The notes under the pieces: model-generated
What the model saw: the letters and a program-made list of their open reading frames with translations, nothing else
What the model was told of the DNA's origin: nothing
Databases searched by the model: none
Translations under genes and position numbers: made by a program
From: Pachyseris speciosa
Lineage: Eukaryota; Cnidaria; Anthozoa; Scleractinia; Pachyseridae
DNA length: 64,000 bases
Direction: 5' to 3'
NCBI GenBank assembly: GCA_016490735.1
Contig: JAEMWC010000383.1
Span: 177,501-241,500 of the forward strand
Part shown: piece after piece, positions 24,401 through 35,899 of the stretch
Layout: every line of letters begins with the position of its first letter
Position numbering within the stretch: the stretch's first letter is position 1

Positions 24401-24841
24401 CGCGTGAAGTTTGCGATGCCTGCGGTCTGTCTTCATCTTGATTTTTTTAGTTCCTTACAAGTGATTGCTGCTTGAGTTCAATTTTAATTTGTGGATTTCT
24501 TGGTTTTGTGGGTCCCTTGCCACCTCGTAGGATAAATCTGTCGAACGAACGAGGCAAGTGGAACCACTAAAAATATGGTTGACAACAGGTTCACCGCCCA
24601 CTTGTTGGTGTATTAAAAGGAGTCACGAAAGGAGTGCGATATATAAGCTGATCGCCGATTGGGCAGAAAAAAATTCCTTGCCAGAAAATTTCCGCCCAAT
24701 CACGAAGCAGGATTTCAATAGCTTCTGGAACGAGTCCGATAAAGAAATGTTCCCAGGGGCTCTCCCGACTGTCTTGTAAACTTTCGCTCGTCCCGAATCT
24801 TTGTCCCATCCCGACTATCTGCCCCTGGGTCCCCGAGGATG
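21409..24841. mobile_element. MULE-like non-autonomous transposon, long TIRs, 9-bp TSD
   Basis: Two arms of about 700 bp (21409-22108 and 24116-24841) are inverted copies starting CATCCTCGG and sharing AAGATTCGGGACGAGCGAAA and GGCGATCAGCTTATATATCG. The element is flanked by a perfect 9-bp direct repeat, CTAGAGGGC (21400-21408, 24842-24850). Long TIRs plus a 9-bp target duplication are the hallmark of Mutator-like elements. The 2 kb interior has no transposase or other coding region, so the copy is non-autonomous. It landed at the stop codon of gene copy 1 and separates that gene from its 3' flank. Confidence 0.8.
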
Positions 24842-24849
24842 CTAGAGGG

Positions 24850-25353
24850 CTAGAGAAGACCAAAGATGTCGACGCAAGATGTTCCTCCGTTATCGCTTTC
24901 GGAGACATCCAACAAATCTTCGCCGTACCAGAGCCGTAACTCGGCATAACGATGCAAGCCGTAGGCGCTCTTTCCCATGAAGAAAATTAAATGAGGAGAG
25001 GACGAAGTGTAGCCTGCGAGCTCGTACCTGTTCTTAGTAACAGAGGGTTTCGAGAATCGCGGGCCGACAACAGTGTTTCTTTCGTCTGTAAGAAATGTTC
25101 TAATGACCGTGCTATTTGGACCGCATCCCCAATGACTCCTCGTATTGCCTCCGCCATCATCGTGACAGCTAACGTACCCGGAACGGTGTTTGAGCATGAA
25201 AGCCCAAATAAACGCATCTTGACCATATCTGATGGCGCCATATTTGTTGTCTTTTGCGCCGAAGCAAACCTGAGCGTGTTTGAGTTTCTGCCAACGTACA
25301 TATCCACCTGAGCTATTGGGAAGCAGCACCACGCACAAAGAAGCGAAGAGCAA
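24850..25353 (-). pseudogene. Secreted-protein family, copy 1 (start lost)
   Basis: An open frame of 167 codons matches copies 2 and 3: VCFGAKDNKYGAI, DAFIWAFMLKHRSGYVSC, FLTDERNTVVGPRF, LIFFMGK, LRLWYGEDLLD and ESDNGGTSCVDIFGL. The signal-peptide core LLFASLCVVLL is kept. The ATG region has a 4-nt length change and an in-frame stop, so no ATG precedes it in frame. The TAG stop overlaps the MULE target duplication. The product family was not recognised. Confidence 0.65.
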
Positions 25354-25680
25354 ATAATTATGTTACCATCATCTATTAAATGCAATAACGAGAGATTATC
25401 ATTCGATACTTTCTTTCCCTCCTTTTCATTGGCCCATAGCTTACCACGTGACGTACAAATAACGGTCTGCTCGTGCGCATTAGCTGTCCAACTGTTTTGC
25501 TGCAAATAATTAATAATTACCCTGAGAAATCGCGCAGAATATCGCCTGATACTTTGCATTAACGACAAAGCAAAATTCTCTGGTTTTTTATTGCAAAAAA
25601 AGATGAAAAAGTTGCCATTTTTGCCCGCGATACAAAATTAAGTATATCGCAGGATATCTGTTACGTAGGCATGACGAATA

Positions 25681-26519
25681 CCTTATTATAGGACATTAAC
25701 TCTCCACGAAATAAACGCGAATCGTTAATATTCGCGTTAATTTAAGTCGCGCTAATTATGCTGAGCGTTAATTTCCGCGACGTTAATTAAGTGCAGCGTT
25801 AGTTTCCGCGCTCTCAATTTCCATTGGTTTAACCCTAATTTTTAATTCTTTCCAAACATTCATGACACCTAAAAAACAAGGAAAGGTACAAGCTTTCTTT
25901 CCTTGTAATCGTTCGCTAAACTGAAAAGAGGCGAAAATAACTGAACATTATCAGTGTCATGATGCCCAAAAACATGGCACATCTTCTCCAACCCTTTGAT
26001 CTGTTAACAAATGAAGCTCTCAAAAACATGGAGAAACGTGCGTTTAGTAAATATTTCAGATCCTGTGTCGCGGATGAAATGCTGCGTAGCCCCGAAAAAG
26101 ATGTTACAACAATTGACTCGAAGTTATCAAACGGCAAGCTAATGAAAGACAGTTTGCGAGCATCTTTTAACGGATAAAGGCAAGAGTCTTATTTTATCGG
26201 GGTGGAGATTGGCCGACATCTTGGACTGTGCAAAAAACGCTAGAAATGGCTAGATTCCGCCGCTACATTAATTGGAATTTTAAAAAAATTTTTTGTTGAC
26301 CAGAGGGCTCAGTTTTGTTCAGTGATCCATCCAGCGTTGAAAAAAAATATTCCAGTTCACCAACTGTGTCTTAATCGCGTTACTTTCCTTTATTGCGAAA
26401 TTCTACCTCCTCTTTCGCGTTAATTTTCTTTCTTCGATAGTCGTTTTACATTAAATTCGCGTTAATTTAAGTCACGTTAATTTGCAATACCTTAATTTTA
26501 TGGAACGTTAATAATATGG
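25681..26519 (+). mobile_element. pogo/Tigger-like element remnant
   Basis: The ends are short inverted repeats (CC[T/A]TATTAT...) flanked by TA. The interior is rich in CGCGTTAATTT-type phrases near both ends and holds a transposase C-terminal fragment. Confidence 0.55.
25959..26177 (+). pseudogene. Transposase C-terminal fragment (DDE, pogo/Tigger type)
   Basis: MPKNMAHLLQPFDLLTNEAL corresponds to the PPNMTHxLQPLDL block that follows the last catalytic residue in pogo/CENP-B-like transposases. It is followed by KRAFSKYF and DVTTIDSKLSNGKLMKDSL. The catalytic domain itself is missing. Confidence 0.6.
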
Positions 26520-26975
26520 TATTGAGCGCGCTATGACCATATATTTGGGCATTGTAACAATCTGTTGAATAATAATATTCTGTTCATGCGTAGTTGTGTC
26601 CAGGCGTCCATGCCATTGAAATTCAGTGAAATTTCACGCTTCCCGAAAATAACCATGGAAAACAAACTATTATTGAGCTCGGTTTAATTTTCGCAAAATA
26701 GTTTGATTTTGCCAGTGTCTCTCAGATCAATTATTTGCCTTCGGATTGATCTGCTAGCCACTGATTAATCACAATATTTTGCGAAAACCGAGTCCAATTT
26801 TTGTTAATTGTTGTTGGTCGGGAAGGGAGGATTGTCCCGCGACTCTGCAATGATGAATTTAAAATCGTCGCCAAATTGTTGGCGTGACAAATTAGCTGCA
26901 CTAGGGAAGCGGGATTTTGAAAGTTGCACATTAGTTAGAGTAACCGGTTATGTCCAATTTTGTGTTCGATTGTGT

Positions 26976-27021
26976 CAACCTCGTTCCCAGGGTCTCTCGT
27001 CTTCCCTGAGAACGAGGTTGC
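26976..27021. repeat. Short hairpin repeat
   Basis: CAACCTCGTTCCCAGGG and CCCTGAGAACGAGGTTG face each other across a 12-bp spacer. This is a compact palindrome of the dispersed MITE type. Confidence 0.7.
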
Positions 27022-28203
27022 GATTGTGTCTGAAAGTAGTTTTAAAATTACTATCGCTGAGAGATGTAACCTTAAACTTTGAAAGCATTTTCGTGATTTG
27101 AATTCATATTGGCTTAAAATAATCCGGCTTGAGAAATCATTCAATTAAACTGCACGAAACATTTGCATAGACAGCGCGAGATCTGAATGTCACTATTGGA
27201 GGAAAGTAGCATCATGGAACGAAACAAATCCCGCCAACACACTCATCTATCTCCTAAACAAGACGCTTAAAATTTTTGTTTTCAACAATGTTTTGCTAAG
27301 CTGTAGTTTTCTGTAGAAACGTTAAGTCGAAAGTCTTTCCAGTAGCATTGACGGCCGAGTATGTCCGTATTCTCATATTAAAGAAATCAGTTCATTGCCA
27401 AGAACATAAGCCTTTACCTCAGAGTTGCTCAATTGTACTGCGTTTAGTTTCCAGAGGTTCTTATTTCGGCCCCCGCTTAGTAGAGTCGCCAATTTCACTC
27501 GGTCGTTTTACAGAAAAGTTCAGTGAAGAATAAGAAATCGCGCAGTGTAACACGCCTTTTTGTCAGCATTAAGTGGATTGTTCTATATCGCAACCAATGT
27601 TATAGACCCGAAGATGAAATTAGCAACACTTGTATGAAAGATCGTATCTGGCTTGGAAATAGCTTCTGTTGGTAGACTCACGCAAAATGTCTTCTCCAGT
27701 CATTTCTAGAGAACATGGTCCAACATACCGCTGTCAGATGGTAAGTTGTGATTGTGACTAAAACTCTCATGTTATCGGTTTCGCGATACGTGAAGGTTTT
27801 GCAACTCAACCCGACCTAGTACTGAATACAAAACGCTAGTACAAACAACGAGTTGTATTGCAAACAAAGAATTAATAAAAAGAAAAACTTGTTTTGGAAA
27901 GTGTGACAGTTTTTGCGTGGGGCGCGCGGTAAAAAAAAACCTGTAAAACAGGTTTTCTACAGTACAAATATCCAAATGTACCATATCGCGGAATATTTGT
28001 ACTCGTCTCGTGCGTTTTCTGTACAATAACTAACAGAGTCGGATGATGAGGTGTCTTAAAGGCAGCTCTCAAAATGTTCTCTATCTGTTTTGCACTTAAA
28101 GCAAGTAATAGTTGCTCTCTGTACGAAAGTAAGATTTTTCAAACGGCGCATGCTCCAGTCATGGTCTTAGTTAGGGCACGAAAAGGCGGTTTCTTGCCAG
28201 AAA
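27022..28203. repeat. 5' flank of secreted-gene unit, copy 1
   Basis: The stretch from about 27.37 to 28.2 kb matches units A and B (TTACCTCAGA, GGTTCTTATTTCGGC, GAAATTAGCAACACTT, GAAAGATCGTATCTGGCT). It lacks the 400 bp MITE present at the corresponding point in A and B, so it preserves the empty site. The 300-bp repeat block begins at about 28.04 kb. Confidence 0.7.
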
Positions 28204-28499
28204 CACTTTCAATAAAGAACTTTATAGTCAACAAAATGATGATTAACTAGAACAACTGGAAACAACTAAACTATTTACTTTGAAAGCATGGCCAAAGCGA
28301 ATACGATTTATTTCGTGTTAAGCAATCACTACGATATCGGCTTTAATTACTATCCAGGAATGAGATATGGTGTCTTGAAGGTCACTTTAAAATGACTTCT
28401 ATCTGTTGTTTGAATATTTGTTGCCTGTCCACAAATAGCAAAACCTTTTTCAAACTGCGTTGCCCCATTCAAGTCTTGATGCTGGCGCTGGTCAATACA

Positions 28500-28936
28500 C
28501 AGGGGCACCCAACGAGCCAAAGCAGCCAAAAGCGTTAGAAAGGCATTTTTAAGAACCTCATGGTGTTTGAAGTCTGTTTAAAGTGATGTTTTGTTTAGCT
28601 AGAAAACTTTGATCTGTTCGGATTCCCTAGCTGAAATGTTAACTGCCCGAAAATTTTAGGGAAAAAAATCTTTCTTTGAGAAAATACTAGCTGAAGTTAA
28701 CTTTCTAGAGAACCATTTTTTCTTTCCGAAAATGCTAGCTGACGTTTTTTACTGCCAAAAACAGCAATAACAACCTTTCCGAAAACCTAAGGGGTTATGA
28801 TTTCCACATTACGAATCTTTTAGGCCACGTTTTACTTACGAAAATCCGAGTGCACTCTATAATCGACGTCGAAAGCCTTAGGCGAACTACCCTCCACCGA
28901 ACAGATATCTACCGAAACTTGTTGTTGGGTGCCCCT
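28500..28936. mobile_element. CAGGGGC-type MITE, present only in unit A
   Basis: The 437 bp element has TIRs CAGGGGCACCCAAC and a 6-bp AATACA direct repeat (28494-28499, 28937-28942). The empty site is preserved in unit B near 32570. A homologous copy lies inverted at 60532-60951. The interior is non-coding and has CTAGCTGA.GTTAACT-like internal repeats. The family is not assigned; a 6-bp duplication does not fit hAT or Harbinger. Confidence 0.8.
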
Positions 28937-29533
28937 GAATACAGAGTCTTCCGCTTGTCACTTAAAATGAGCCCTTAATAAACAGGCGATAAACAATTTC
29001 CCCCTTTTTTTCTCTTGTTCAGCCCAATTAAAAACCCGATATACGACTTCACTAACGTTATCAGGTCAGTGAACAGTCCGGTATCACTTCAAATCCCAGA
29101 CCATGCCAGACCGGGTTGGGTAAGACACATCTTGCGGTACACCCCTCCCCCACTTGGTTTGAGTAACGCACCATTCCCTACCCCGCCCCCCAGTTGTCTG
29201 AAAGAAGGCATCTTCTGAGAACAAACTCATAATCCTTTCAATAAATGGCACAGTTGACCAACCTTAAACTTTTGGGGAAGTTTCTTTAATGAATATTTGT
29301 TTCTAAACCACCTATTCTCGACAATTGCATTAAGAGCTACAAAATCAGCGAGATACGTTATATTAATAACAGCTTCACTAATCATCTTCATAATTTCCAC
29401 AGCGTTCCTCAATGTTGTGGCTATATTTACTACACTGGTAAAAAATCTGTGTAAATTAGAGCTAAAACCTAAAACCTCATTTGTTTAGAAATAAATTACA
29501 TTTGCGTTTTTAAAACTTCCCCTCTTTTGATGC

Positions 29534-30063
29534 TTACTGTTTGTCAGTAAGACCATAGACGTCGGCGCAAGATGTTCCTCCATTATCGCTTTCAGTTTGG
29601 TCGAGCAAATCTTCGCCGTACCAAAGTCGTAACTCGGTATTCTCATGCATGCAGAAGGGGATCTTTCCCATGAAGAAAATCAAATAGGGAGAGGACGAAT
29701 TGTACCCTGGGAGATTGTAGTGGGCCTGAGTAATAGGTTGCGAGAATCGAGGGCCGACAACTGTGTTTCTTCCGTCAGTAAGAAATGTTACAATGTTCGG
29801 GTTATTTGGGTCACAACCCCAAGGACTTCTCCTACTGTTTCCGCCAAAGATGTTACAGCTAACGTACCCGGAACGGTGGTCGAGCCTGAAAGCCCAAATA
29901 AACGCGTTCTTGCCATATGTGAAGGCACCATATTTGTTGTTTTTTGCGCCGAAGCAAGCTGGACTGGAGTTGAGTTTGACCCAGGTTGTCCATCCACTAT
30001 GGCAATTGACAAGGAACTGAACGCAGCGCACAGAGAAGCGAGGAGCAAATACTTTACTGTCAT
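29534..30063 (-). pseudogene. Secreted-protein family, copy 2 (5-bp insertion in signal peptide)
   Basis: Relative to copy 3, a 5-bp insertion (about 30014-30020) shifts the frame right after MTVKYLLLASLCAAF. The rest (LVNCHSGWTTWVKLNSSP through TSCADVYGLTDKQ) stays open to 29534. The only in-frame ATG is farther upstream and gives a non-hydrophobic N-terminus, so secretion would be lost. It is probably non-functional unless the insertion is an assembly artefact. Confidence 0.7.
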
Positions 30064-30572
30064 CTGTGAAATGCAAAAACATCCACCGTTACCTTGGTGT
30101 TAGGTTAAAAATCTTGGAGCAAGTTATTCTGAATGATGTTCAGACAACGATTTGAAGACTTGAAAACTAGATACGTAGAAGAAATTCAAACAAAAGTTAA
30201 AACATGCAAAAAAAATTTCGAGCAAAACTGACTTTAAAATGCTTATGTCAAGTTAGTGAGAGTGTATGACAAAAAAAACATTCGCACCCAATACTAATCG
30301 GTAAAAAAGTCAGTTCATTGGCAAGAAGATCAACTTTACCTCAGAATTGCTCCTGCGTTTGGTTTCCAGACTGAGGTTCTTATTTCGGCACCCGTTTAGT
30401 GTAGTCTCTGATTTCACTGAGTTATTTTGCAGAAAAAAATTAGTGACGACTAAGAAATCTGAAAATATATCACGTCTTTTTATCAGCATCTAGTAAGTGG
30501 CTCATATACCTGACGGCTCAATATATATCGCAACCAACGTTTTAGGCCCGAAGACGAAATTAGCAACACTTA

Positions 30573-30972
30573 CGGTAAAAGCTCTATTAAGCCCCCAGGG
30601 GGCTTATTTCATTTCAGGCCTCATTAACAGGGGATTGTTAGAGAGGGGGGGGGGGGCTTATATCAAATCTTAAACACGCCGTTTTCGCCTTCAAATAACT
30701 TTTGTACAAAACTCAAACAACTGCAGTGAAACTTAATCATTCAAAAAGGCAGCTAACAGTATTATGTGTTTGAGTGTATATTTGTTTAAAAAGAAACGCA
30801 CTGGACCGCATGAAGTGGATTTCATAAGAGAGAATAGGAAGCATTAATTACAAAATCTCGTCTTAAAAAGGGGGGGGGGGGCTTATTACAAAGGCCGACT
30901 TCCAAACAGGGGCTTATTAGAGAGGGAGGGTTAATAGAGAGGGGGGGGGGGGGCTTAACAGAGCTTTTACGG
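30573..30972. mobile_element. MITE with GGTAAAAGCTC termini, copy in unit A
   Basis: Termini GTAAAAGCTCTRTTAAGCCC are inverted at the two ends, each followed by G-rich or C-rich runs. TA flanks both sides. The empty site is seen at about 27637 in unit 1. An identical insertion is present in unit B, so it predates the A/B duplication. Confidence 0.75.
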
Positions 30973-31199
30973 TATACGAAAGATCGTATCTGGCTAGGAC
31001 ATGACTTCCTGTTGGTAGACTGTGGCAAAATATCTTCTGTGAATATTTGTAGAGGACAAAGTCCAACATACTGCTATCAGATGTTAATCTATAATTGGAC
31101 TGAAACTCTCACGTTTCAACTCAACCCGGCCTACTGACTACAAAGTATGTGGTAATACAGTACACCCACGCTTGGTGATAACAGAAACAGAGGAAAAAA

Positions 31200-32271
31200 C
31201 TAAACTATTTTCTCTGACTGAACGATGGCCAAACCGAATAAGATTTATTTCGTGTCAAGCTTTCACTGTGATATCGGCTTTAATTTTCCAGGAATGAGAT
31301 ACGGTATATTGAAGGACACTCTCAAAATGATCTCTACCTGTTTTGCAATAATACATTTACAAAATAATAGCAAATGTACAAAAATAAGAACATTTTTATA
31401 AAACTACGCCAGCCCCAATTCAAGGTCTTAATTAGAGCACGTAAAGGCGGATTCTTGCAAGAAACACTTTATTACTTGCCAAGCTTTCACTACGATATTT
31501 TTATGAAATTACGTATGCCTCAGTCAAGGTCTTAGCGGGGTCATGTGAATGCGACGTATTGTCAGAAACACTTTCAACAAACAACTTCAGAAGCAACTAA
31601 ATGATGATTAAGAAGAAAAAGAGGAAACAACTTAGTTATTGGCTTTGAAAACATGGCCAAAGCGCCGCTTTGTTTCATGCCATTCTATCGCTACGATATT
31701 GGCTTTAATTTTCCAGTACTGAGATACTGTCTGAAAGGTCACTCTTAAAATTACCTCTATCTGTTTTGCAATTAATACATTTAATATTTGCTCTCTGTAC
31801 AAAAATAAGAATTTTTTTTATAAAACTGCGCATGCCCCAGTCAAGGTCTTAATTAGAGCGCGTAAAGGCTGAGTTTTGCAAGAAACATTTTCAACAAACA
31901 AATTCAGAAACAACTTAATGATTATTAAGTAGACCAAGAGGAAACAAGTAAACTATTTTGCTTTGAAAGCATGGCCAAAGCGAATAAGATTTATTACGTG
32001 CCAAGCTTTCACTTCGATATCGGCTTTGATTTCCAGGAATGAGATACGGTGTCTTGAAGGTCGCTTTCAAAATGATCTCTATCTTTTGTTTGCGGTTAAC
32101 ACATTTAATCCTGATTTGTTGTCTGTCCAATAAGAAAACGTTTTTCAAACTGCGTTGCCCCATTCAAGGGTCTTAATGGGCGCTGGTCAATGCGGAGAAT
32201 CTTATAGAAGCAACTATTAACTAAATAATCTAGAACAATGGCAAGTAATCCGTAAGTCGAAATTTCACGAC
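31200..32271. repeat. Tandem array of roughly 300-425 bp repeats (unit A)
   Basis: CATGGCCAAAGCGAAT, GGAATGAGATACGGTGTC and CTCAAAATGATCTCTA recur at about 31.22, 31.65 and 31.97 kb. Earlier units lie at 28.05-28.47 kb. A solitary related copy occurs at 62.98-63.05 kb. Confidence 0.75.
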
Positions 32272-33165
32272 ACTTTCACGACACTTTCAATAAAGAACTT
32301 TATAATCAACAAAATGATGATTAACTAGAACAACTGGAAACAACTAAACTATTTACTTTGAAAGCATGGCCAAAGCGAATACGATTTATTTCGTGTTAAG
32401 CAATCACTACGATATCGGCTTTAATTACTATCCAGGAATGAGATATGGTGTCTTGAAGGTCACTTTAAAATGACTTCTATCTGTTGTTTGAATATTTGTT
32501 GCCTGTCCACAAATAGCAAACATTTTTCAAATTGCGTTGCCCCATTCAAGTCTTGATGCTGGCGCTGGTCAATGCAGAGTCTTCCGCTTGTCACTTAAAA
32601 TGAGCCCTTAATAAACAGGCGATAAACAATTTCCCCCTTTTTTTCTCTTGTTCAGCCCAATTAAAAACCCGATATACGACTTCACTAACGTTATCAGGTC
32701 AGTGAACAGTCCGGTATCACTTCAAATCCCAGACCATGCCAGACCGGGTTGGGTAAGACACATCTTGCGGTACACCCCTCCCCCACTTGGTTTGAGTAAC
32801 GCACCATTCCCTACCCCGCCCCCAGTTGTCTGAAAGAAGGCATCTTCTGAGAACAAACTCATAATCCTTTCAATAAATGGCACAGTTGACCAACCTTAAA
32901 CTTTTGGGGAAGTTTCTTTAATGAATATTTGTTTCTAAACCACCTATTCTCGACAATTGCATTAAGAGCTACAAAATCAGCGAGATATGTTATATTAATA
33001 ACAGCTTCACTAATCATCTTCATAATTTTCACAACGTTCCTCAATGTTGTGGCTATATTTACTACACTGGTAAAAAAGCTGTGTAAATTAGAGCTAAAAG
33101 CTAAAACCACATTTGTTTAAAAATAAATTACATTTGCGTTTTTAAAACTTCCCCTCTTTTGATGC

Positions 33166-33690
33166 TTACTGTTTGTCAGTAAGACCATAGACGTCGGCGC
33201 AAGATGTTCCTCCATTATCGCTTTCAGTTTGGTCGCGCAAATCTTCGCCGTACCAAAGTCGTAACTCGGTATTCTCATGCACGCAGAAGGGGATCTTTCC
33301 CATGAAGAAAATCAAATAGGGAGAGGACGAATTGTACCCTGGGAGATTGTAGGTGGCCTGATTAATAGGTAGCGAGAATCGCGGGCCGACAACTGTGTTT
33401 CTTCCGTCAGTAAGAAATGTTAAAATGTTCGGGTTATTTGGGTCACAACCCCAAGGACTTGTCCTACTGTTTCCGCCAAAGATGCTACAGCTAACGTACC
33501 CGGAACGGTGGTCAAGCCTGAAAGCCCAAATAAACGCGTTCTTGCCATATGTGAAGGCACCATATTTGTTGTTTTTTGCGCCGAAGCAAACTGGACTGGA
33601 GTTGAGTTTGACCCAGGTTGTCCATCCACTATGGCAATTGACAAGGAACGCAGCGCACAGAGAAGCGAGGAGCAAATACTTTACTGTCAT
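33166..33690 (-). CDS. Secreted protein, unrecognised family, copy 3 (intact)
   Basis: This is a 174-residue protein. Residues 1-20 form a signal peptide (MTVKYLLLASLCAAFLVNCH). The mature part has conserved cysteines at VCFGAK, GYVSC, WGCDP, PFCVHE and TSCADV, and aromatic blocks AFIWAFRLDHRSG, TVVGPRF, YLIFFMGK and LRLWYGEDL, ending ESDNGGTSCADVYGL. An acceptor-like TTGCATTTCACAG lies directly before the ATG, so a 5' UTR intron is possible. It is the only one of three local copies with an intact signal peptide and frame. No function can be given; a secreted, disulfide-stabilised beta-rich protein is likely. Confidence 0.8.
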   Translation of the reverse strand: MTVKYLLLASLCAAFLVNCHSGWTTWVKLNSSPVCFGAKNNKYGAFTYGKNAFIWAFRLDHRSGYVSCSIFGGNSRTSPWGCDPNNPNILTFLTDGRNTVVGPRFSLPINQATYNLPGYNSSSPYLIFFMGKIPFCVHENTELRLWYGEDLRDQTESDNGGTSCADVYGLTDKQ

Positions 33691-34200
33691 CTGTGAAATG
33701 CAAAAACATCCACCGTTACCTTGGTGTTAGGTTAAAAATCTTGGAGCAAGTTATTCTGAATGATGTTCAGACAACGATTTGAAGACTTAAAAACTAGATA
33801 CGTAGAAGAAATTCAAACAAAAGTTAAAACATGCAAAAAAAAATTCGAGCAAAACTGACTTTAAAATGCTTATGCCAAATTAGTGGGAGTGTACGACAAA
33901 AAAAAACATTCGCACACGATACTAATCGGTAAAAAAGTCAGTTCATTGGCAAGAAGATCAACTTTACCTCAGAATTGCTCCTGCGTTTGGTTTCCAGACT
34001 GAGGTTCTTATTTCGGCACCCGTTTAGTGTAGTCTCTGATTTCACTGAGTTATTTTGCAGAAAAAAATTAGTGACGACTAAGAAATCTGAAAATATATCA
34101 CGTCTTTTTATCAGCATCTAGTAAGTGGCTCATATACCTGACGGCTCAATATATATCGCAACCAACGTTTTAGGCCCGAAGACGAAATTAGCAACACTTA

Positions 34201-34601
34201 CGGTAAAAGCTCTATTAAGCCCCCAGGGGCTTATTTCATTTCAGGCCTCATTAACAGGGGGATTGTTAGAGAGGGGGGGGGGGGGCTTATATCAAATCTT
34301 AAACACGCCGTTTTCGCCTTCAAATAACTTTTGTACAAAACTCAAACAACTGCAGTGAAACTTAATCATTCAATAAAGCAGCTAACAGTATTATGTGTTT
34401 GAGTGTATATTTGTTTAAAAAGAAACGCACTGGACCGCATGAAGTGGATTTCATAAGAGAGAATAGGAAGCATTAATTACAAAATCTCGTCTTAAAAAGG
34501 GGGGGGGGGGGCTTATTACAAAGGCCGACTTCCAAACAGGGGGCTTATTAGAGAGGGAGGGTTAATAGAGAGGGGGGGGGGGCTTAACAGAGCTTTTACG
34601 G
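34201..34601. mobile_element. MITE with GGTAAAAGCTC termini, copy in unit B
   Basis: It is identical in position and near-identical in sequence to the 30573-30972 element, with TA flanks. It was duplicated with its host unit rather than inserted independently. Confidence 0.75.
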
Positions 34602-35899
34602 TATACGAAAGATCGTATCTGGCTTGGACATGACTTCCTGTTGGTAGACTGTGGCAAAATATCTTCTGTGAATATTTGTAGAGGACAAAGTCCAACATAC
34701 TGCTATCAGATGTTAATCTATAATTGGACTGAAACTCTCACGTTTCAACTCAACCCGGCCTACTGACTACAAAGTATGTGGTAATACAGTACACCCACGC
34801 TTGGTGATAACAGAAACAGAGGAAAAAACTAAACTATTTTCTCTGACTGAACGATGGCCAAACCGAATAAGATTTATTTCGTGTCAAGCTTTCACTGTGA
34901 TATCGGCTTTAATTTTCCAGGAATGAGATACGGTATATTGAAGGACACTCTCAAAATGATCTCTACCTGTTTTGCAATAATACATTTACAAAATAATAGC
35001 AAATGTACAAAAATAAGAACATTTTTATAAAACTACGCCAGCCCCAATTCAAGGTCTTAATTAGAGCACGTAAAGGCGGATTCTTGCAAGAAACACTTTA
35101 TTACTTGCCAAGCTTTCACTACGATATTTTTATGAAATTACGTATGCCTCAGTCAAGGTCTTAGCGGGGTCATGTGAATGCGACGTATTGTCAGAAACAC
35201 TTTCAACAAACAACTTCAGAAGCAACTAAATGATGATTAAGAAGAAAAAGAGGAAACAACTTAGTTATTGGCTTTGAAAACATGGCCAAAGCGCCGCTTT
35301 GTTTCATGCCATTCTATCGCTACGATATTGGCTTTAATTTTCCAGTACTGAGATACTGTCTGAAAGGTCACTCTTAAAATTACCTCTATCTGTTTTGCAA
35401 TTAATACATTTAATATTTGCTCTCTGTACAAAAATAAGAATTTTTTTTATAAAACTGCGCATGCCCCAGTCAAGGTCTTAATTAGAGCGCGTAAAGGCTG
35501 AGTTTTGCAAGAAACATTTTCAACAAACAAATTCAGAAACAACTTAATGATTATTAAGTAGACCAAGAGGAAACAAGTAAACTATTTTGCTTTGAAAGCA
35601 TGGCCAAAGCGAATAAGATTTATTACGTGCCAAGCTTTCACTTCGATATCGGCTTTGATTTCCAGGAATGAGATACGGTGTCTTGAAGGTCGCTTTCAAA
35701 ATGATCTCTATCTTTTGTTTGCGGTTAACACATTTAATCCTGATTTGTTGTCTGTCCAATAAGAAAACGTTTTTCAAACTGCGTTGCCCCATTCAAGGGT
35801 CTTAATGGGCGCTGGTCAATGCGGAGAATCTTATAGAAGCAACTATTAACTAAATAATCTAGAACAATGGCAAGTAATCCGTAAGTCGAAATTTCACGA

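Larger units (their letters stand above)
28204..32281. repeat. Segmental tandem duplication, unit A
   Basis: Unit A matches unit B (32282-35899) nearly base for base at an offset of 3.63 kb, apart from a 443 bp MITE-plus-TSD insertion present only here. It contains gene copy 2, a 400 bp MITE and several copies of a roughly 300 bp repeat. The junction carries a CACTTTCACGA micro-duplication. Confidence 0.9.
32282..35899. repeat. Segmental tandem duplication, unit B
   Basis: This 3.62 kb unit is nearly identical to unit A. It contains gene copy 3, the second copy of the GGTAAAAGCTC MITE (34201-34601) and the 300 bp repeats (34.85-35.83 kb). It lacks the CAGGGGC MITE. Confidence 0.9.

Noticed and set aside
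24987..25568. 193-codon minus-strand frame overlapping gene copy 1
   Set aside because: It is in a different frame from the conserved family and has no homologue in copies 2 and 3 beyond the shared DNA.
29645..30103. Plus-strand frames opposite gene copies 2 and 3
   Set aside because: They are antisense shadows; conservation follows the minus-strand protein.
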